The notes beneath the pieces were generated by a model that searched no databases, was not told the DNA's origin, and saw only the letters and a list, made by a program, of their open reading frames with translations. This document shows, piece after piece, positions 1-10,300 of a DNA stretch of 64,000 nucleotides. Each line of letters begins with the position of its first letter. Position 1 is the stretch's first letter. Position numbers and translations under genes: made by a program. Source of the stretch: Anseranas semipalmata (taxonomy: Eukaryota > Chordata > Aves > Anseriformes > Anseranatidae); contig VXAA01004388.1 of assembly GCA_013399115.1 (NCBI GenBank), forward strand, positions 1,697-65,696. Reading direction: 5' to 3'.

Positions 1-270
1 GAGGAGGTAGAAGAGGGTGGGTGGGGGAAGGTGTTTTTAGTTTGCTTGTAGTTTCTCACTGCTCTAGTCTGTTAGTAATAGGTAATAAATGATAATCTCC
101 CTATGCTGAGTCTGTTTCTCCCGTGACAGCAATTGGTGAGCCATCTCCCTGTCCTTATCTCAACCCTTGAGCCCTTCCCATCAGATTTTCTCCCCCTTTT
201 CCTTTGAGGAGGGGGAGTGAGAGAGCGGTTGTGGTGGAGTTCAGCTGCTCAGCAGGGTAAAACCACCACA
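1..270 (+). mobile_element. ERVL-like LTR, 3' portion, cut by window start
   Basis: The block reads like the second half of an avian ERVL-type LTR. A purine-rich opening leads to a polyadenylation signal AATAAA at 84-89. A C/T-rich segment with 'ctgtccttatctcaaccc' follows, then a GAGGAGGGGGAGTGAGAGAG purine block near 206-225, and an end in ...AAACCACCACA at 270, giving the expected CA terminus. The family call rests on remembered similarity to avian LTR consensus sequences, so the class (ERVL rather than ERVK) is less certain than the LTR call. The 5' part, and any internal proviral region, lies outside the window. No retroviral ORF is seen here. Confidence 0.75.
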
Positions 271-914
271 ATTAAGTCCTTCAAGACTACTGTGAACTAG
301 TCATTATCCTTGTTTTAATATCGTGTCGTGCTTCACAGCTTTTTTATCCGATTATATCAGTTTCTAATACTAGAAAGGATTAGCATCTTCACTTGCTTAG
401 GAACAGGAGAAGCGAGAGAAAGAAGTTAGGATGAGCCACTTGATTTATCTGTCACAAATTCTGTACAGGTACATGTGGAGTGATTTATTCTGCTGAAGTT
501 TATTTGACCCTCATTCCTCCTAATCTGGCCTAATCCCAATCAGATTTCCACTTCATTCATTTATTCTCCTGCTGTTAGCATCTACCTCTTTCTCCCTATA
601 ATTTCTCCCCACACTGAGATTGTCTCATCTTTCTAGCCAGGCCACAACAGTAACTTCCATTACACACTTGCACTTTAATACTGTTTATGCTCTCTCATGT
701 TTTACACTTCATACTCAGGATGTATTTCTTATGAACATCTATACAGCTGCACCATTATGTTGCTTAGGGGGTCTCATGCCACAGTGTCTTAAAAAAAAAA
801 AAAGGTAGCTTTTTAGATTATCTAACATTCTGATCGGTAACCAGTACTGTCACTTGGATTCCCTTTATTCCACTGCCCTTACGCATTAGTTGTCAACTGT
901 TTTAGAGCTGCTCA
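271..914. other. Unannotated AT-rich spacer
   Basis: No gene or known repeat is recognised between the LTR and the first CR1. The stretch has pyrimidine-rich patches near 500-600 and an A-tract at about 790-803. The short open frame at 620-808 ends in lysines encoded by that A-tract and looks like chance. Confidence 0.6.
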
Positions 915-916
915 TA

Positions 917-1537
917 AACTCTCTTGAGAGCAGCCCTGTGGAGAAGGACTTGGCGGTCCTGCTGGACAAGAAGCTGGACATGAGCCGGCAGTGCGCGCTT
1001 GCGGCCCAGAAGGACAACTATGGCCTGGGCTGCATTAAAAAAGGGGTGGCCAGCAGGGAGAGGGAGGTGATTGTCCCCCTCTACTCTGCTCTGGTGAGAC
1101 CCCACCTGGAATACTGCGTGCAGGCCTGGGGCCCCCAGCACAAGAAGGATGTGGAGCTCTTGGAATGGGTCCAGAGGAGGGCCACTAAGATGATCAGAGG
1201 GCTGGAACACCTCTCCTATGAAGAAAGGTTGAGGGAACTGGGCTTGTTTAGCTTGGAGAAGAGAAGGCTCCGGGGAGACCTCATTGTGGCCTTCCAGTAC
1301 CTGAAGGGAGTGTATAAACAGGAGGGGGAACGCCTGTTTACACACGTTGATAGTGATAGGACAAGGGGGAATGGTTTCAAACTAAGACAGGGGAGATTTA
1401 GGTTGGATATTAGGAGGAAGTTTTTCACTCAGAGGGTGGTGAGGCACTGGAACAGGTTGCCCAGAGAGGTTGTAGATGCCCCATCCCTGGAGGCATTCAA
1501 GGCCAGGCTGGATGTGGCGCTGGGCAGCCTGCTCTAG
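917..1537 (+). pseudogene. CR1 ORF2 C-terminal fragment (post-RT region)
   Basis: The open frame begins at 890, but CR1 similarity starts near 917, so the first roughly nine residues come from flanking DNA. The protein segment follows the CR1 ORF2 C-terminus in order: '[18 protein letters not shown]', '[20 protein letters not shown]', '[19 protein letters not shown]', '[19 protein letters not shown]', and the usual stop just after a '(L)GSLL'-type end. The catalytic reverse transcriptase motifs and the endonuclease domain are absent because of 5' truncation. This piece therefore cannot be functional, despite about 207 codons without a stop. The opposite-strand frame at 902-1345 is a shadow of it. 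Confidence 0.93.
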
Positions 1538-1609
1538 TAGTTGGCAACCCTGCCCAGAGCAGGGGGGTTGAAACTAGATGATCTTTAAGGTCCTTTTCAA
1601 TCCAGGCCG

Positions 1610-1653
1610 TTCTATGATTCTATGATTCTATGATTCTACGATTCTACGATTCT
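1610..1653 (+). repeat. CR1 terminal octamer array, 5.5 copies
   Basis: The unit TTCTATGA starts at 1610, 1618 and 1626. It then becomes TTCTACGA at 1634 and 1642, followed by a half unit TTCT. This is the short tandem repeat that ends CR1 elements and is thought to help prime reverse transcription. The other copies here keep about two units, so this array is long for the window. Confidence 0.93.
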
Positions 1654-1922
1654 CTGGCACAAGCATTATCTCCCTACTCTACGGTACAGCTGCTAGTATA
1701 ATAAGGCCTCAGGTCCAGAAGAGGAAACTATGGATTAGAATCACAGAATAATTCAGGTTCGAATGGATCTCAGGACATCATCTTGTCCAACCTCTGGTTC
1801 AAAGCTGAGTGAATACCGAATTTGGATCAGGTTGCTCAGGACTTTAAGCAGTTTGGTTTTGAAAACATCCAAGAATGAAGACTGCACATCTCTGGGCAGC
1901 CTGTTCTACTGCTTAATGCTCC

Positions 1923-2600
1923 TCAAAGGGAAAAGGTGTTCCTTTTATCCAGTCTGAACTTTCTGTTCAATTTAGGGCTATTGTCTTCCACTCTCCTGCA
2001 TTCCCCTTTGAGAGCTGGGATCCCACAAGTCTTCTTGATGATCTCAAAGGTGTCTGAAAACTTCTGTAAGGTCATCCCCAAACCCATCTTTTCTAGGCTG
2101 AACGAGCCCTCTTCCTTCAGCTTTTCCTCACAAGGCAAGTGTTCGAGTCCCTTGACCACCCTGGTGGCCCTCTGCTGACCTTGCTCCAGTTTCTCATTGT
2201 CTTTCTTGTACTGGGGACCAGAAACTGGATGCAGTATTTTACGTGGTCTGACATTTATCGAGTAAAAGGATCTTTTTTTGGTCTTTGGTTTCAATCCTGT
2301 TGGTAGAATCAAAGTTGCTGTTAGCCTTCATTACTGACTGGGTACACTCCTGAATTATATTTAGCTTGCTATCCACCAGGACCCCTAAAGTCCTTTTCAG
2401 CAAATCTGCTCCCCCCTACCAGTATGTCTCCACCGTGTATCATTGCAGGTGGTTAGTCCGTTCCATGTCCTGGACTTTGCATTCGTCCTTGCTGAATTTC
2501 ACAAGGCTCCTGATGGCCCATTCTTCCAGCCTGTTCAGGCTCTCCTGAACGATAACCCTGTCCTCCAGCAGCAAAACCAAACTGGAGGGCGCACTCTGCC
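1923..2600 (-). pseudogene. CR1 ORF2 remnant, C-terminal part, of the old element
   Basis: This is decayed ORF2 sequence on the minus strand. One open piece (2312-1923) carries 'PQYKKDNEKLEQGQQRATRV' and 'KGLEHLPCEEKLKEEGSFSL', the standard CR1 C-terminal block with substitutions. A second piece (2658-2440) carries 'SLNRLEEWAIRSLVKFSKDE', the part following the RT domain. They lie in different frames and the polypeptide is broken between them. The continuation of the gene is on the far side of the nested insertion, at 3311-3852. Confidence 0.85.
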
Positions 2601-3293
2601 TCACAGAGTCACGGAACGGTTGAGGTTGGAATGGACCTCTGGAGGTCATCTGGTCCAACCCCCCTGCTCAAGCAGGGATACCTACAGCAAGCTGCCCAGG
2701 TGGCTTTTAAATATCTCCATGGTGGGAGACTCCACAACCTCTTTGGGCAATCTGTTCCAGTGCTCTGTCACCCGCCCAGGAAAGAAGTGCTTCCCGATGT
2801 TTAGATGGAACCTCTTATGTACCAGTTTGTAAACATTGCCTCTTGTCCTGCCACTGGGCACCACTGAAAAGAGCATGGCTCCATCTTCCTTGCATCCTCT
2901 TTTCAGGTATTTACACACATTGATAAGATCCACCCTAAACCTCCTGTTTTCTGGGCTGAAATGTCCCAGCTCTCTCTGCCACTTCTCATAGGAGGGATGC
3001 TCCAGTCCCTTACTTATCTTTGTGGCCCTATGTTGGACCCTCTCCAGTATGTCCAGGTCTTTCTCATACTGGGGGAACCAGAACTGGACAGAGTACTCCA
3101 TGTGCAGCCTCACCAACACTGAACAGAGTTGAAGGACCATCTCTCTTGACCTGCTGGCAATACTTTGCCTAACGCAGCCAAGAATTCTGTTAGCCTTCTT
3201 AGTAGCAAGGGTACATTGCCAACTCACGTTCAACTTGTTGTCCATCAGGACTCCTTGCTCATTTTCTGCAAACCTGCTTTCCAGCTGGGTGGC
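2601..3293 (-). mobile_element. Younger CR1 LINE nested in the old CR1
   Basis: The 3' terminus is at 2601 ('tcacagagtcacggaa' on +). It is followed by 'ggttgaggttggaatggacc', a 3'-UTR type shared with the CR1 ending at 36722. The body runs to about 3293, where similarity to the CR1 consensus stops just after 'ccagctgggtggc'. This gives a 5'-truncated copy of about 690 bp in the same orientation as its host element. I see no clear target-site duplication. About 17 bases after 3293 (to about 3310) fit neither element clearly. Confidence 0.88.
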
Positions 3294-3305
3294 AGAAAAG
3301 GACAT
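2682..3305 (-). pseudogene. CR1 ORF2 C-terminal fragment of the nested copy
   Basis: A nearly uninterrupted C-terminal ORF2 frame of about 207 codons lies on the minus strand. In order it shows 'ATQLESRFAENEQGVLMDNK', 'LVRLHMEYSVQFWFPQYEKD', 'RVQHRATKISKGLEHPSYEK' and 'EHWNRLPKEVVESPTMEIF', ending in 'LGSLL'. The first four or so residues come from sequence beyond the CR1 junction at 3293. RT catalytic motifs are absent because the copy is 5'-truncated. Confidence 0.9.
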
Positions 3306-3310
3306 CTCCT

Positions 3311-3852
3311 GATCTCCTCCATCAGGTAAATGATAAAGATGTCAAACAAGACATTGTAATACACCTCCAGGAAGAATCTAAATCATTAACTACTTTCTTT
3401 TGAACCCAACAATTCTGCCAGTATTTAATCCATCTAGTTGTCCAACCATGAAGACTAGAACATCCCCATCTGGATATAAGAATTCTACGGAAGACCATGT
3501 CAAAAACCTTGCTATAGTCAAAGTGGAGAACATCCACTAGTATCCCCATATCCACAGATCTCATCATTGTATCATAAAAAAGCAATTGATCTGGTCAAGT
3601 ACAATCCATTCTTGGTAAATACATACCGATTATTCCCAGTCATTGTATTCTCCTTAATGTGCCCAGAAATGGTTTCCAAGGGAACTCACTCAAAATTTTT
3701 CCAGGGACTAAAGTGAAGCTGAGTGGCCTGTAATTCCTCAAATCATTCTTCTTGCCCTTTTTTAAAGATAAGTGTAACATTTGCCTTTCTCCACTCAATG
3801 GGACTCTTCCCATCTTCAGTGTCCATGACCTTTCAAAGCTGACAGAGAACAC
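3311..3852 (-). pseudogene. CR1 reverse transcriptase remnant of the old element
   Basis: Reading on minus, 3852-3640 contains 'NYRPLSFTLVPGKIL', the RT block that in better copies reads [13 protein letters not shown]. The segment 3585-3322 contains 'LHFDYSKVFDMV', corresponding to RT motif A (LDFSKAFDTV type). Here the catalytic-position aspartate is retained. It is followed by 'TRWIKYWQNCW' and a degraded motif B region. The two pieces are separated by about 55 bp of frame-breaking sequence. The remaining RT core (motif C) would fall at the insertion point of the nested CR1. The gene is dead. Confidence 0.83.
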
Positions 3853-4300
3853 TGTTGCAATGATCTAAGAGAGCTCTCTCATCACCCTCAGGTGCATCCT
3901 GTGTACATGTATTGGTCAAGATTTCTCAAAATATTCCTTACTTACTCATTCTGTTAGTTGTAGATGCTCTCCTTCTTGAATCCTGTCACTAGGTACAAAG
4001 GCTAGGAGACCTCGACGAAAACCAAGGCAAAGAAGGCATAGATCACCTCAGCATTAGCTGTTTGTGCTTGTTGCTAGATGGCCCACCTCACTCAACAGCA
4101 TGACTCGCATGTTCTTGCTCATCCTACTACTGCTAATATAATGGCAGAAGCTCTTGCTGCCATTGATATCACTTGTCACTCTCAATCCAAGTTGAGGTTT
4201 GGCTTTTCTAACACCATCACTGAACATTCAGGCAACATCTCTACATTCCTCCTTTGTTACCTGTTCAATTTCCACCTCATACACACTTCCTTTTTGTGAC

Positions 4301-7300
4301 CAATACTGTTGGAACAATACAAGTAACAAATGATTATAACAACAGTTCATCCTGTCAGTCTCCCAGGTTTTCCTTACATATCAGAATTGCAATAGCTCAC
4401 AAAATACTGTAATGGGGTATGTTCTGCCTACAAATGATACTTATGTCAAGAACTTCCCTAGGACTTTACTCATTTATTCTATGTATTCCTGGGCAATCTT
4501 GAAAGTCATCTAAAGTAGTTGTCCACACATTGTTTTCCTCCAAAGAGCATGCAGCAGTGCTGTAAGTTTCCAAGTAAGAAATGAAAACTCACTAAAAACA
4601 TACACATACACATATATTTGATTGAACTCTACAATCTGTTTCCAAAAAAAGTTCTTATCTATCCCAAAATATTTTTGGCACAATCACAAATCACAAAGAG
4701 AATGTTTTCTCTGTTCCAGCAGATAGTCAGTATATTCCTGGGACATGGTAAGCAATATCCATTTCCCTTCACCTTATGTTACCTTCTGCTCATAAAAAAA
4801 GGGAAATTCATAGCATCTTTCAGATTTTCTTAGATGCTACACAAAAGACAATCAGGGGTTTTGCTGCCCTTGGAAGCAGCTCTGACTTGCATCCAGAGAC
4901 TTTTTTAACAGAATAGCCTGACCAGTAAACTAATTTGTTAATTCTGTGGAGTAGTATTTTGGTATTAATCTTCAGAGTACTGGAATTTTACCTTCTTGGT
5001 GTGCCATGCAAATACAATGTTTCACTGAATACATCGATTGCTATTTGCCTAGAGGGACTGTGCTAATAATTTGCTCTGCAGCATATTCTGCTACTTCGTA
5101 ATTCCTGTTCCCCTCAGTCACCTGTTCAACGCTTTCTTTTACTACTCATATAGTAGTACCGAACATTAAAAAGGGCATTTTGAAGACCTTTCCACAGTCA
5201 TTTCACTTGTCTCAGTGAATTTAGTCATACCTATAAAACACCTATAATGTGGTGCAGTTGATAGCAAACAACTGTAAATAAATCAGTATTTACATTTTAC
5301 TGACAATAAACTCAAATTCACTGAAACAGACTAGAGATCTGTTCCTAAGACAACTGACCGAACTAGCAGTAACTGTTATCATACCCAGCCAACACATTTT
5401 AGGTAAAATTAAGTTCTATGTTGTAAATTATTCATTAAGTCTGTTAAGAAGACTTCCACAATCACTTTCCTCGTTTTACATTTAGGAATCTTGTTTATCA
5501 ACATCTGTACCACAAGTACACAACTGCAGCATAGTCCCCCCTTGCTAAACCAAAATATCTTTGTTTAATTTCACAGCTTTAAAAAGCTGATATTGTAACT
5601 AGGATTCTTTAAGAACAGGTGCCCTCCTGACAGACTGCAAGTGTCTCAGGAACTGAAGGAGTATTCGGGATTTTAGATTAACTAAGTACAGAAAAGGATT
5701 TCATCTGCCTGACACTGTGTACATCACTCCTATGCCACCTGCAGAGAAACTAATCAGCTTTATGAACTAGTACTTCTCCAATTTTTGCTGCAGTACTTCG
5801 AGATATTCAAGCTTATTGTAAACTCCCAAGAGACACAACTGGGCAACAAAAGTGGAGAAATTGGAAAATCTTGTTTGTTGTTCACTCCATGAACTTATCA
5901 ACCTTTATTTTACAGGACTACTGTGGCTTTAATGTGGTTTTCAGGAAAGCAGTATCATGCCCTTGATATGTGAAGAATATAAGGAGCAACAACTCCAGGG
6001 GTAATGGTTGACTCCTACGATCCCACTCCTTAAATTTTTGTCATGCAAGCAATGGGTCAGAAAAAGCAGTACTCCTTCTCCACTTCTCCTGTTACAACAC
6101 AAGCAATTCAGCACACCTATACAGAAATTAGCCTGGAATAAATTACAAATATACAAAAGCTGAATTTAGGTTAAAAAATAAAGTAAAGCATAAAACTTGC
6201 ATAGAATCACTTCACCCATGGTCACTATTTTCTCATGTAGCCAGACACTGCATGTGCTAATACATAATAGTTCATTATTGCAGGCGCTACAGGTCCATAA
6301 ACCTTTCAATTGATACAAAGTGCTACATACCAATACAAGAACAAGTCCTAGTATTTCCAAAGAACCAATTTTATTAAAAAGCCAGATTTGGTGACAACTC
6401 CTGCTTTTCAGGCTCATCAATATTCTACAGCACAGAATCTGCACATAGCCTCTACTGAATCCGCCTAAATGAAGCAAAGTTTTAAAACCTGATATCCTTC
6501 TTGACAGCAGGAGCTCCGAAAAAGCTTTCAGTCTATTTGCTAAAATACACATCTGTGTACAGACACTTGCATGTGTGTGTATGAATAATTTAACATGTGC
6601 ATACATACATATAGATATGTAGACTGTTTTTCTTTCATTCGAAAACTATTTTAGTCAGTATTTAGCAATACCCAGAATGGTATCCCACGTTGGTAAAAGA
6701 ATTTTGCTTTGTGAAAAAAATAATTATCTTGCTTTCAGAATAATGACTTTAGATACACTTAGGAAAATATTTTTAAAAAAAGTTAACAGCAATGAAGAAA
6801 ACTTAGCAACTTCATTTGTAGGTAAATTCTGGATTCACTACAATCCTATTCATTACTTCTATTTTGAAAGTGGCCAGAGCCATCATTCTGGAACTGTGGT
6901 TAGGTATGCTCTTTAAGAGTAGCCTCAGAGGAATGACTGTGCTGATGAAAAATAGTTTACATTGAAGGATTGAGTTATAATCCTATGCAACTTCAGATTT
7001 TGATCTCTTATTCCTGAGTAACTGATTGCTATTGATGGCTTCCCAAGAAGAGAATACGTTATTATTTTGGAAGAATGAAAAAATAAAACTGTTAACTAAA
7101 CTGAGAAGCCTTTATAGTTTCTTAAACAGCTTAGTTAGTCAAACTATACCTTTCTTCTTAATCGCTGCACTCTTGTTGGAATAAGTATTTGTTTTTTTCC
7201 ACTTGTGTACTGAATCAGGGAACATACAGGGACCAGTGTAAACCACATTTACACAGCTTTTTCTCCCACAGGATTGTTTAAATAAATAATAATAACAATA

Positions 7301-10300
7301 ATAAAACACACACAATCAGTGCCTACTGAGATTTTTTGACCTATATTTAAAAGACAGATATTCTGTGGGCAATATAGATGCAAATAGTGCAAAGGGAAAA
7401 CCTTCCTGTGACAGCAACATGTGCTTGTGATATTGAAGAAGCTACCTCATCAATAATGCAAAAAAAAAAAAGACAAAACTACACAGTTCTGGTTTTCAGA
7501 GCCCCTGGTAAAACAGAAATATTTTCTCAAGTTAGGTTCATTTATGCATTTCAGCCTGAAGATAGTATGTGTAATTTGGCTTTAAAATTTAAGAACAATT
7601 AGTTGCATAAGTCACCATTATTCTTTAGCATTTCAACTCTCTCCTCTCCATTGTTCTGGAATGATTGCTTTGAAAATTTGGTTTTATTTTCCTGATTATA
7701 TTTGAAATAGCATTATTCTAAGTGTTCTAGCAGTCTCTCCCGTCTGGCTGTTACCTTTTCAAGCGCATTTCCTTCTACAGGTATTTTGCTTACCACTAAT
7801 TCACTCTGTCACTTTTTTCCCCCTCCTGCTTGGAACGCTGCATTCTAACGCTTCAATTTTCACCTTTTTACTTTGAAGCAACCTTTTCCTCTCACCTGCA
7901 TGCCTTTAACGTACAAAAGTGGAAAAGAGGTGATCAGAACAAAAGACCATTGTGACTGCAGCAGTCCAAGCTGTTGGCTGTACTCTATTGATACAGCACT
8001 GCTCCTGTGACTAATGTGATTTCTTCCAGGTCTATTTCAGATATGCTCTCCCAACATATGTAACTGTGATTCACATAAACTGATAAATGAGTTCTCCTAA
8101 GAAATCAAACACATGACTTGAGAAACTGTCCCTCAGAAAATGGAGACGTATCATTTCAGAGAGGTGTACGGTACCGGCCATGTAACAGCAATGGACAACT
8201 ATTACAGTTAGCCCGTATCTTCCCAGAGAAGCGTGCCTGTCAGGTGGGCAGAGAGTCTTACACCTGACAATCCCCAGAAACTTCAGCTGTCCCACCCAGG
8301 TTTTGCTAACGTCAGGCGCCCTGAGCACTACTGCTCACATTCCCCACGCAGCACAAGAGCTGTGGCACCAGCTCTGCCCGCAAGTCTTCATCTACTTCCT
8401 CATACAGGAAAGAAACGAGTCACAAACCAAACTCATTTTGTAGGCTTGGACTGAGAAAAGATGAGAGAACTGGAGTGAAAGGTGCGTGTAGGCATCCTGT
8501 GACGTTTAAGAATTCAAAGGGATGTTTCAAGTTTTGAAAATCACTGTTCTACAGAAGCGAGAGAAAGCACATCCATCACAAAGAACAGACGATATTTAAG
8601 ACTCCTCCCCTACACGGAAAAGCCATTTGGTAGCTAGCAATCAATGATATTCATATATATAAGACTCACCAGATGTTAACCTTCAATATGTCTTAGATGT
8701 TAGTATTTATTGTACATGGTCATGTAACATTCAGTTGATTATATTATCTACTTCTTGCTATATAGTAAATTTATTTAATTCCCCTTACCATTTTTTTTAA
8801 TCTTCTGTACAGATTTAGTATTTGTTAGTTATGGGAGCACCATTTTGATGAAATATAAATTGAAGTAGATTAAGCGCAACATGGACAATCTCAAAAGGCA
8901 GCCTTTTCTGTGCTCTGTGTAAATATCCATGATAGGGTAAGTTATACTTATTTTTAATAGCTTTCACTTCACAGAATGTATCTATGTTCATGGGTAAATT
9001 TTCACTAACAGAGTATTTGTAATAGAACATGCTCTGTTTACAAATTCTTTTTGAAATAAACTCTGCATGTGTTGGACAGCAAATGCCATTTCATAGACCA
9101 CTTTCATTTTTTGCCATTTTTTACTGAAATTCTGATAAATGGTGATAGCAAACAAACAAGAATAATTACATTCTCTCAGTCTTCTGTTTAACTGGAAGTT
9201 CTGCTGAATAAAACTGGCTACAAACCACAGCAACTGAACTACGAAACCAGTCTCATTACCAGAACTAACATCACATCTTTCAGTTTCCTGGCTGCCTGGC
9301 TCATTATTTAATCTATTCATTATTACTCATTTCTTGCATATGGAGAAGAGAAAAATTCAGAAGCTCAATCCAGTACTGCTCAATTAGTTTACAGATTAAA
9401 CACATGAAAGACTAAATTAGAGGCAAAAAGATTATGTTGCTCTGCCTTACTGTGCTTTGTCTGCCACAGTTCAAACAGAACTAGCTCTACATATCCAGCC
9501 AGTTTTACATCCCCTGTGTTCACAGCAAATAAAAGACAGTAAAATGTGTCATGCATCAACCAATATTAAAAAAGGGAAAGACCAACAAGTGTCTTACATC
9601 GCTTTGAACAAAGTATTCTGAAATGCTGATGAGCTTAACAACTTTTCAGAGTCGTTGTGAACGGAAGGCAAACATACTTTCAGCACAACAACTGGATTAT
9701 TTACACTGTACTGTCCTTTTGGTGCATTTCTATGCCCACCGAGAAGCTATGCTATTTTATAGACATTCTGGGAGTGATTCATAATTAAGCAATGTATACA
9801 CAGAAAACACCTTTCTATTTTGTTATGTATACATAAGCATATACCAGTAAGCAGCAGAGGGCAGGGTTATACACATAAAGCATTCTTGAAATCTAAATGG
9901 TAAACTTACTTAAATATGTCCTTATCTACATACTGTTAGAAGCTACAGTAAATAAAGGGATGATGTGTCATTATATTTCTATAAAAATGAAATGTGGTTA
10001 CAATAAATGAGCCTGCCAAAATTTAGAATGAGTTTTAGAACATGCTGAAATAATTTCCATTATTGCATTTTAAAGACATTTTCAATAATTTTTGATGTTT
10101 AAGAATTTCAATATTATTACATTAATATTGTTAAAACATCACAGATGAGTAACACATATTTTACGGAGTCTACTAAAGCTGACAATTAGCAAATGGCATT
10201 CAGGCAGACTTACCATGAAAATCATAGTGGGTCACATACATTGTTACTTTAAGCTAATTAATTTATTGGACTTCTCTCTCTCCTTATCACCAAAAATAAA

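Larger units (their letters stand above)
915..1653 (+). mobile_element. CR1 LINE, 5'-truncated, intact 3' end
   Basis: This is the 3' part of a CR1 non-LTR retrotransposon on the + strand. It contains the end of ORF2 up to a TAG at 1535-1537, a short 3' UTR, and the family's terminal octamer array at 1610-1653. The UTR includes 'gatctttaaggtcctttt', a form shared with the copy ending at 55889. CR1 copies usually lose their 5' end during target-primed reverse transcription and keep the 3' end, as seen here. Its 3' tail faces the 3' tail of the next CR1 (1736, opposite strand) with about 80 bp between them. The uninterrupted reading frame suggests it is one of the less decayed copies in the window. 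Confidence 0.95.
1736..4300 (-). mobile_element. Old CR1 LINE on minus strand, split by a nested CR1
   Basis: On the minus strand the element runs from about 4300 down to its 3' terminus at 1736, which reads 'agaatcacagaata' on +. The inner part at 2601-3293 is a separate younger CR1. If that part is removed, the flanks join in CR1 order. The 3311-3360 side encodes the 'LF(D/N)IFI' stretch and the 2440-2600 side encodes 'QSAP...NRLEEWA', the segment that follows it in CR1. Toward 4300 the sequence matches the CR1 region between endonuclease and RT. An example on + is 'ggcaaagaaggcatagatca' near 4022-4041, a recognisable inverse CR1 stretch. Stops and frameshifts are frequent. The exact 5' limit near 4300 is an estimate. 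Confidence 0.85.

Noticed and set aside
902..1345. 147-codon minus-strand frame
   Set aside because: It is the antisense shadow of the CR1 ORF2 fragment at 917-1537. Several frames near 1216-1428 are the same.
1610..1653. CRISPR-like short repeats
   Set aside because: The units are contiguous octamers without spacers and are the known CR1 terminal repeat in a vertebrate genome.
6166..6606. 146-codon minus-strand frame
   Set aside because: No recognisable domain or splice context. Composition is that of AT-rich non-coding DNA.
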